64,000 nucleotides of DNA. Source: Pardosa pseudoannulata. Taxonomy: Eukaryota > Arthropoda > Arachnida > Araneae > Lycosidae. The notes under the pieces were generated by a model. The model was not told the origin of the DNA, ran no database searches, and worked only from the letters and a program-made list of their open reading frames with translations. This document shows positions 57,203-64,000 of this stretch, one piece after another. The translations under genes were made by a program, and so were the position numbers. Within the stretch, counting starts at the first letter, position 1; the number at the start of each line of letters is the position of its first letter. The DNA lies in NCBI GenBank assembly GCA_032207245.1, contig CM063508.1, forward strand, positions 114,138,302 to 114,202,301, given 5' to 3'.

Positions 57203-57205
<3 letters not shown>

Positions 57206-57261
<56 letters not shown>
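57206..57261. repeat. Compound (AC)n(AT)n microsatellite
   Basis: About 15 AC dinucleotides followed by about 12 AT dinucleotides. Confidence 0.97.
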
Positions 57262-57262
<1 letters not shown>

Positions 57263-57371
57263 GTTTATTTGTCTATTTATATATTTGTTTATATATTTCA
57301 ATATAAAATACAAAAAATTGGTTAAAAAATTAAATAATTTTCTATCGAGATTTAACTGAATAATTAAATTT

Positions 57372-57893
57372 ATGAGCAAAACGTCCGCTCCCGGTACAAT
57401 TCTGCTACGAAATGTACACAATGTGTTAACAGATATTGAAACTAAAAACTTAAAAAAGGAAAATGACCCATCAGTTTATCCTTACAACTTAAAGATAATA
57501 TTAAAACACAGTTTGAAACATATAGTACTTAATGACTATTTAATCGCATATACTGACGGAAGCAAGATGAGTAATGAAACAGGTTACGCTTGATTTGCTA
57601 TCTCGAACAATAAAATTATAACAAAATCACAGGTGAAACTTAAGGCAGGCAATTCAGTGTATCAAGCAGAAGCTTTGACTCTTCTGATGTACTGATGTAA
57701 TGCTTGATTTGGTACATGGCAAGAAAAGAACCGGGTCGGGTGGTCTATATGGACAGCATGTCAGTGTTGTTGAGCCTACAAAATACAAAGTCAAAAATAT
57801 GCTCAGATATATTGAAATTATGCAAGAATCAGTCATACAAATGTATTATTTTATGTTGGCCGAAGTGGCCAGTAAATGAAATATTTCCACATT
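57372..57893 (+). pseudogene. LINE RNase H domain, broken
   Basis: The frame gives IAYTDGSKMSNETGYA, a stop, NSVYQAEALTLLM, then after a frameshift VVYMDSMSVLLSLQNTKSK. These are the first three acidic motifs (D, E, D) of RNase HI as found in RNase H-bearing LINEs. The last motif is missing because the sequence stops at the TTAA where the next element is inserted (57894-57897). Not clearly the same family as the copies at 7345 and 28040. Confidence 0.7.
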
Positions 57894-57897
57894 TTAA

Positions 57898-59424
57898 CCT
57901 TTTACAGGCCGAATTCATATCCAGATATATTTTAAATTATTTTTTTTTGCACATCTTGCCTTCTAATGCTTTAGTAAACCCCTTCCGGTAAAATGACGAG
58001 TCTAGCTCGTCATTAGTTTTTCATTCCATACCGCACAATGACGAGCTACACTCGTCATGCGATTAAAGTTACTGTTAAATATGATAATTAATTTAGTTTA
58101 AAATTTCTAGTGTACTGAATTTGGCAACACTTTTATCACTTGTGAAAATCACAAGTCACTATTGCATATTGTTTACTTAGAATTTCTTGGTACAAGTCAT
58201 TGCCAAATTAATGAGTCAGAATAAAAGAAAACCTACTAAGGAATGCCGTGTGTTACAAGAATCAATTAAAAGTGAATATTGGCGGTGTAAACAATTAAGA
58301 ATCCTTTGCACTTTGTTTTGAAAAGTACCACTAGCTTGAAGACTATTATCTGTATACCTTATTAATGTTTTGCTTTGATATTTTCTTAATTTTACTGTTT
58401 CTGATATTATTTAACACTATGTAAAAAGTGGATTTTAATTAAAGTATGTAAAATTGTAAATGAAAAATTTTTTAAATAAAAATTAAATGGTTTTCATACT
58501 TTTTTGTTATTAAATAGAAATTTAATGTATGTTAGTCATTTAATTGTGGAAAAAAATTTTTTTACGATTTTATTGATGTTCCCAATTGGGAATTGGCAAT
58601 TCTGATATATACTGGATTCAAAAAATTGATAAGATGTTATATTAATATTAAATATAGAAAAATAATAACAATTTAAAATTTATTTTTAAATTTAAGGACA
58701 GAATCAATAAAGTTTAAAAATTATAATTTAAATACAAATTTTCTAAACAATGTGAAAAAATTTAATTTTCTACCTTTTAATTAAATATATGAAATTTTTT
58801 CTTATTTGGAAGCTAATTGCATTTTAATGTGCACTAAATTATTTTTTTTAAAATTCATTTTCTCTGTGATATAATAAATTTTGTCATTGAGGCCTACTTT
58901 GAGTAATTCTTAATAATTGTAATTGTAGTTCACAGACAAAAACATTCAACATTTCAAATAATTTTTCAACGAATATGCATATAAATTGAATGTTTTTATA
59001 AATTGGGGAAATTTTATATAATTTCAAGAAAATGTTATAATGATTTTTTAAAAATTATTTCGTCTTTGCGGCAACAGTATTTTAAATAATCATTAATTAA
59101 TAAATTTATATATATTTTATTTTTCAAATTTCAAATTTTTTTTAAATAAAATAAAGTTGTTTTAGGATACCTCATTTTAGAGCATTAGATTTTTTTTTAC
59201 ATTTATGTGTATTTTTAATTTGTGCTCTATAGAAAATGATGAAAATATTTTATGATTTTTTATACATTTTTCTATTATACATAGAAATATAGCTCTCATT
59301 TTAAAAAATCGAGTAGTCCTTTTACTACATTTGCTAATTTTTTTATATCAATATTGATGAAATTTAATTTTAAATAATTTTATTAATATTATGTTCCCTT
59401 TTGGGAACAATGGACTGTAAAAGG
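57898..59424. mobile_element. piggyBac-type MITE, 1527 bp, with terminal hairpins
   Basis: TTAA outside both ends (57894-57897 and 59425-59428). Inverted ends CCTTTTACAG(G/T)CC. Near the left end are two hairpins with the same stem, AATGACGAG/CTCGTCATT, at 57992-58014 and 58038-58058. Near the right end is a hairpin GTTCCCTTTTGGGAAC at about 59393. The interior (58,100-59,350) is extremely AT-rich. A short frame at 58212 (MSQNKRKPTKECRVLQES) has no match I know. Confidence 0.72.
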
Positions 59425-59506
59425 TTAATATTGATAATGACTTAAAATAAAATGATCATTTACTATTACTTACTTAATCTCATATTATTGTTGCTTTTAA
59501 TTTCAG

Positions 59507-59650
59507 TTGCTTCGTGGTTTTGCAGTTATTTGCTTGGTGGGTCTGATTCCATTTTCGGCTGCCTATCTCCATTCAAATGATGTCGTTGAGAATGTCGAGC
59601 CTGAAGTGGAAATGAGAGAAATTTCTTCAGTTTTTGATAAAACTGATCAG
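59507..59650 (+). CDS. Possible secreted-peptide exon (signal sequence and acidic segment)
   Basis: After a good acceptor (CTTTTAATTTCAG, ending 59506) the frame reads LLRGFAVICLVGLIPFSAA, then YLHSNDVVENVEPEVEMREI and SSVFDKTDQ. The first part has the hydrophobic core and small-residue end of a signal peptide (cleavage after SAA). The rest is acidic, like a propeptide of small secreted peptides. There is no ATG here, so the start codon would be in an exon further upstream that I cannot find. No good donor follows, and Helitron-derived sequence begins about 120 bases downstream, so the gene may be truncated. Product class unknown. Confidence 0.4.
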
Positions 59651-59769
59651 AAATTTTTTCTTACCAGTTTTTATTACATAAAGATTTTAGATGGATGTTT
59701 TTTAATTAGTTTTTTCAGTTTTTCCTTTCCATAAAAACAAAATTAATTATCTTTCTCGTTGAGAAATAG

Positions 59770-60274
59770 TCTAACATGTCCGAATTTATGAGTGGACCTA
59801 ATAATAAAAGTATATTGATTCTTGTATTAGATTTAAAATAGTTAAGTTTATCTTTTCCTAAAATATCGATCCGATTCTAAAAAGAATTGTATAAATAGCT
59901 ATATTAGTGAAAATACTGAATTTTAAAGCGTTCGAACTCCCTTCCATATTGGATTTTGAGGAGTTAGGGTTAGCAAAATTCAAAGCGAGTAAAGTTTATC
60001 TTCTCCTAAACTATCAATCCGATTCTAAAATAAATTGGTATAAATACGCTTCATATCATAGAGAAAAATACTATCTTATTTAAAACGTTCGAAATCCACT
60101 ACTTCTCCTATTTTCGAGTGTTTAATGTCATTATTTCAAGCCCTATTTTCCTGGTTAAGAGCAGGCAATTAAAATTATCAATTTATCACATAATAAATAG
60201 GTTAAAATAACATTTTTGTTCTAGCATTATGACGTCATTCCTTTAACCATTTCCTTGAATCGTTTCTTATTTCA
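59770..60274 (+). mobile_element. Helitron-derived sequence, internally duplicated, 3' truncated
   Basis: Shares TTAGGGTTAGCAAAATTCAA, GCGAGTAAAGTTTATC, CCGATTCTAAAA and TTATGACGTCATTCCTTTAA with the Helitrons at 17122 and 24666. The CGATCCGATTCTAAAA region appears twice (about 59867 and 60007). It ends abruptly at 60276, where a minus-strand Helitron begins. Confidence 0.75.
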
Positions 60275-60519
60275 CACTAGCATATAGCCCGCCATATGAC
60301 GGGATCAGTAAAATTTTTAATTTTCCAGAATTATAAAGTACCTTATGAGGCAGGTAAAAAAAATCGTTTGTTTTTCGGCTGAGAATTATCTGGTACACGT
60401 TCAATAATTTGTTTATCTTCTTACTCCTCTAAAGTCTCCCGATATTGTGAATGCAATTTAGAACTCCGTATCAAGGAATAATCTCCAAAATTTTTTTATA
60501 CTATGACTGACAATTTTCC

Positions 60520-60700
60520 CGAACAATGGCCGATTGGTTAGGGTGCTGGCCTGCGGTACCGGAGTTCGTGGGTTCGAATCCCATAGTGGCATGGATGTTC
60601 GTAGCCGTTCGGAATCGGCTTTAAGCTGTAGGTCCCAGTCTCATTAGCCCTAGTGTTGCAAAAAGTAGACCGTAGCACTCCAAACCAAACCAAACCAAAT
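60520..60700 (+). mobile_element. tRNA-derived SINE, family B, good copy
   Basis: The head GATTGGTTAGGGTGCTGGCC (A-box region) and GGTTCGAATCC (B box) form a tRNA-like pol III promoter. The body TGTTCGTAGCCGTTCGGAAT, AAAAGTAGACCGTAGCACTC and tail (CCAAA)n complete it. About 180 bases. The tRNA-like part cannot form a complete functional tRNA. Confidence 0.88.
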
Positions 60701-61144
60701 ATGACTGCATAAAAGTAATAGAAAATTAAACAGATGATTAGAGTCATCTCAAAAAGTTATGGACATGGTAATATATAAAATTAACATTAAAAAAAAACTT
60801 TACTGACCGTATGCTAGTTGTCAGCTTTAATTTATCTTATATTACGTGATAGGATGGACAGCAGAAGTCTTAATGTTGACAGTGATTATTTGGCGGTATA
60901 TATAAATGATGTCCAAAATTGAGCGAATCGATTGCAAACCGTGTGGTTATGCATAAAAACAAACAGAAAAAGGAACAAATTTCTTAATTTTCAAAGATAC
61001 ATAGCTTAAAAGCTAGATATTTATTAGTCCGTGAAATAGTCTTCTAGACTTATATGAAAAAGAATTTGCTGTTAATACCGATGATAAAATTTTCATTGCA
61101 ACAAAAATAATTGATATTTAAATTTAAAATTATCCCATATGTAC

Positions 61145-61324
61145 GCCGAACGATGGCTGATTGGTTAGGGTGCTGTCCTTCAGAACCGTATTTCTTGGGT
61201 TCGAATCCTACTATGGCATGGATGTTCGTAGCCGTTCGGAATCGGTTTTAAGCAGTAGGTCCCGGTCTCATTAGCCCCCGTGTTGTAAAAAGTAGACCGT
61301 AGTGCTCAAAACCAAAACCAAAAA
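61145..61324 (+). mobile_element. tRNA-derived SINE, family B, second copy
   Basis: Same structure as the copy at 60520: GATTGGTTAGGGTGCTGTCC, GGGTTCGAATCC, TGTTCGTAGCCGTTCGGAAT, AAAAGTAGACCGTAG and tail ACCAAAACCAAAAA. Both copies are in the same orientation inside one Helitron, about 445 bases apart. Confidence 0.88.
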
Positions 61325-61692
61325 TCACATATGTACCTAATCTATTATTTAAGCCCATATAAAAGAAAATTATTTATGTAATATCTAAGTTCAGTGATAA
61401 AACGTATGAAAATAATGCAGCCGATATTTAAATAATTTAAAATAAGAGATGATTAAATGAGAAATGACATGATTAAATGTTAAAGGAATGACGTCACAAT
61501 GCTATAAAAAATATTATTTTTACATATTATGAGATAAAATTAATCGCCTACTCTTAACCAGGAAAAATAAGGCTTGAAATAATGGCATTAAGCGTTTGAA
61601 AAGGTGGGAAGGGATGTATTTTGGACGTTTTAAAGACGACAGTATTTTTCGCTGTGATAGTGCATATATACCAGTTTTAGAACAATTTTTTA

Positions 61693-62611
61693 GAATTGTA
61701 AACTTCAGAAATTCGATTTAGATTTTATTGATCTTAACGTTTTAGTGAAGATATCCCTGAGTCTGATACCATTTATATGTTATGGTGTGTATAGTATATG
61801 CTAGTATGTAGAATAGGGAAAGAATTGTAAACTTCAGAAATTCGACATAGATTTTGATTGATCTTAATGTTTTAGTGAAGATTTATCCCTGAGTCTAAAA
61901 ATACCATTTTATATTTTGAATTATGGTGTGTATAGTATATGCTAGTATGTAGAATAGGTAAAGAATTGTAAACTTCAGAAATTCGACATAGATTTTGATT
62001 GATCTTAACGTTTTAGTGAAGATTTATCCCTGAGTCTGAAAGTACCATTTTATATTTTGAATTATGGTGTGTATAGTATATGCTAATATGTAGAACAGGT
62101 AAAGAATTGTAAACTTCAGAAATTCGGCTTAGATTTTGATTGATCTTAACGTTTTAGTGAAGATTTATCCCTGAGTCTGAAAGTACCATTTTATATTTTG
62201 AATTATGGTGTGTATAGTATGTGCTAGTATGTAGAATAGGAAAAGAATTGTAAACTTCAGAAATTTTACATAGATTTTGATTGATCTTAACGTTTTAGTG
62301 AAGATTTATCCCTGAGTCTGAAAGTACCATTTTATATTTTGAATTATGGTGTGTATAGTATGTGCTAGTATGTAGAATAGGAAAAGAATTGTAAACTTCA
62401 GAAATTTTACATAGATTTTGATTGATCTTAACGTTTTAGTGAAGATTTATCCCTGAGTCTGAAAGTACCATTTTATATTTTGAACTATGGTGTCTATAGT
62501 ATATGCTAGTATGTAGAATAGGGAAAGAATTGTAAACTTCAGAAATTCGGTTTAGATTTTAATTGATCTTAAAGTTTTAGTGAAGATTTATCCCTGAGTC
62601 TGAAAGTACCA
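61693..62611. repeat. 141-bp tandem array, about 6.5 copies
   Basis: GAATTGTAAACTTCAGAAAT recurs at 61693, 61822, 61963, 62104, 62245, 62386 and 62527: one 129-base and five 141-base spacings. Each unit has TTGATCTTAACGTTTTAGTG, ATCCCTGAGTCTGAAAGTAC and GTGTGTATAGTAT(A/G)TGCTA. The first unit's start replaces the Helitron's TTCTAAAA(T/A)...ATTGGTA region, so the array grew from within the minus-strand Helitron. Helitrons in many animals carry internal minisatellites. Confidence 0.95.
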
Positions 62612-63002
62612 TGTATGTATAATCAGCGTGAGTAGTTAAATGTTTAATAATAGGGTTGAGGCCTCATTAGCACTCGTCTAGGATAACTGAGTGTGTGTAT
62701 GTGAACATGATAATTAGAGTACGTTTTGATTAAGAGAAACTAAACTTTGAATATGCACATTTGGTAAATTTGCAGTTTTCTATGAATTTTTGGGTTACTT
62801 CCGGCGATCAGAAATAGCATTTTACTTATTTCCTGCCTCGCCCCCTTTCTTTTTCCGGGAAGTGCGCATGTTTATTTAACTTTATTAAATGGCGTGTTAG
62901 TGTAGCTAAAAGAATGTTATTTATGTAACAGTGTTCATATGTTTTATAAAAGTAAGATCATAAACATGAATAATAAAAATAGTTTTTTTCTTTTCTACGA
63001 GA
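62612..63002. other. Intergenic, nothing recognised
   Basis: AT-rich sequence with a short balanced part at 62800-62880. No repeat family or open frame identified. Confidence 0.6.
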
Positions 63003-63165
63003 CAAACTGAGGAAAAAAGCATACTTGGGAACTAAACACTGGGGGTTCCTCGTAAGGTTGACCACCTAGCCGGAACATATGCTTCGCACTTCATGTTCTT
63101 GGTCTCGAAAATTGAGATAGGTATCGTAAGGCCCCCGAGTTGGGGAGTTTAGTGTTTTTAGATGT
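63003..63165 (+). mobile_element. SINE family A, 3' part
   Basis: TTGGGAACTAAACACTGGGG, AGGTTGACCACCTAG, CTTGGTCTCGAAAA and GTTGGGGAGTTTAG match the 3' two thirds of the family A copies at 2286 and 11883. The tRNA-like head is missing. Confidence 0.75.
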
Positions 63166-63565
63166 TTAAAAATTATATTCATTATTTAATTATTAACAAA
63201 TTATTTGTGAAGTCTGAAAACTACCAATTATGAGTTTAGAAAGATTAACAGAATAATTATTTTCCCTTAGTACACCACATACATTTTTAACATGTTTATC
63301 CTAATTATCAAGCCATATAATACTAGTTTAATTATTCCCCCAAGTTGAGCTGTTGCACCGAGGAGTTTAGTATTTTTTAGATGTTTAAAAAAGTTATGCT
63401 CAATATTTAATTATTAACAAATGATTTATTAAACATGAAACTACCAATTATGAGTTTAGGGAGATTAACAAGATAATTATATTTCATTAGTACACCACAT
63501 AGATTTTTAACATGTTTATCCTAATTATCAAGTAATATAATAATAGTTTATTTATTCTATCAAGC
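63142..63565. repeat. Tandem duplication, about 218-bp unit
   Basis: Copy 1 about 63142-63350, copy 2 about 63361-63565. Shared: AGATGTTTAAAAA, CTACCAATTATGAGTTTAG, TAGTACACCACATA(C/G)AT and TTTTTAACATGTTTATCCTA. The duplicated block begins in the SINE tail (GAGTTTAG), so duplication followed the SINE insertion. Confidence 0.85.
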
Positions 63566-64000
63566 TGATAGGCAATATTGTTTTTAAAGATAGATTTATG
63601 ATAACAAGAACTGAGGTCTTAAAATTTAACAATTTCAAAACTGTAATATGTGTCGTGTAGCTCTCGTTTAAAATTACGCACTCACCTATGATCAAATTTA
63701 TAGTGGTTGTTTATTTCTTTTAGTCACAAAGACTAAATATTATTTGGGTTGCGGTGTGTAGATATTTTAAGTTTAAATTCAACCACAGGTTCTGAGAGAC
63801 TACAGACATAAAATAAGAAAATAAACTAAAAGCTAAATTAAGAACGACTGAAAACAGCTTTAAAGTAAAAATAAGTCGATTTATTACAATTATATATATA
63901 TTATTAATATACAAGATTTAGATTAAGTTTCATACGATTTACTTTTTAATATGATCAAAATAGGTGCCACACCAATTAAGATATGATAATAATAATTTCC
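63566..64000. other. Intergenic, nothing recognised
   Basis: AT-rich up to the window end. A 64-codon minus-strand frame (63720-63914) is hydrophobic, without start context or known match, and I treat it as chance. Confidence 0.6.

Larger units (their letters stand above)
56098..57350. other. Intergenic with AT and AC/AT microsatellites
   Basis: 56694-56771 is (AT)n of about 39 repeats. 57206-57261 is (AC)n running into (AT)n. Between lies 0.4 kb of balanced sequence without recognisable coding. 56098-56690 is AT-rich, nothing seen. Confidence 0.65.
60277..61690 (-). mobile_element. Minus-strand Helitron carrying two SINE insertions
   Basis: The 3' end is at the left: CTAG (60277-60280), then the hairpin CCCGCCATATGACGGG (60288-60303, one mismatch), then AAATTTTTAATTTTCCAGAA, the exact reverse of the 17122 family 3' end. 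Family sequence resumes at 61320-61690 (TTTAAGCCCATATAAAAGAA, AACGTATGAAAATAATG, GACGTCA). The space between holds two SINEs. The expected 5' TCCCC end is not found; a 141-bp array begins instead at 61693. Confidence 0.75.

Noticed and set aside
57206..57261. Possible Z-DNA or promoter element
   Set aside because: A plain (AC)n(AT)n microsatellite with no gene next to it.
60520..61324. Possible tRNA genes (B box GGTTCGAATCC)
   Set aside because: The A and B boxes are present, but the sequences continue into a SINE body and (CCAAA)n tail and do not close an acceptor stem, so they are SINE heads.

Overview
This window is eukaryotic nuclear DNA: very AT-rich, intron-rich and crowded with decayed transposable elements. 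The one recognisable host gene and the mix of repeats fit an arthropod, and I lean towards a chelicerate (spider-like). No single feature proves that, and the lineage call is inference. Nothing in it looks bacterial or organellar.

Region 1 (1-30,300, + strand) is the 3' two thirds of an ENPP-family ectonucleotide pyrophosphatase/phosphodiesterase gene of the ENPP1/3 type. Thirteen coding exons (276-30119) have compatible phases and join into 598 codons up to a stop, with a polyadenylation signal at 30271. The 5' exons (signal anchor, somatomedin-B repeats if present, catalytic threonine) lie upstream of the window. The introns hold two tRNA-related SINEs, two decayed RNase H-type LINE fragments, non-autonomous Helitrons, a TIR element with a 9-bp target duplication, and what looks like the relic of a duplicated coding exon (9178-9775).

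Region 2 (30,340-43,030) is a transposon graveyard. A 4.7-kb hAT-like element (30343-35004, near-perfect 8-bp duplication) contains a complete solo Gypsy-type LTR (32075-33083, AGCT duplication), a SINE, a LINE tail and a 0.9-kb Tigger/pogo element inserted in a TA microsatellite. Next to it is a second Tigger/pogo element (35126-43029) whose interior has been replaced by about 41 tandem copies of a 172-bp unit, apparently seeded from the 5' part of its own transposase gene.

Region 3 (43,030-64,000) has no convincing intact host gene. It holds several tandem arrays, a THAP-domain first exon (45379-45585), a dead D,D34D mariner (48130-49420), an RTE-like LINE relic on the minus strand whose reverse-transcriptase thumb segment is amplified about eight times (50500-52535), a candidate solo LTR, a hAT-like MITE, two piggyBac-type deletion elements with TTAA duplications (one keeping the transposase N-terminus), a broken RNase H fragment, one exon that could encode a signal peptide (59507), Helitron pieces with two nested SINEs, and a 141-bp tandem array.

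The ENPP gene is the only clearly functional unit seen. The rest records repeated transposition, nesting and local tandem amplification. I found no new multi-gene system. The most unusual structures are the two transposons whose own coding segments became tandem arrays, the Helitron with its empty site preserved beside it, and the relic exon duplication.
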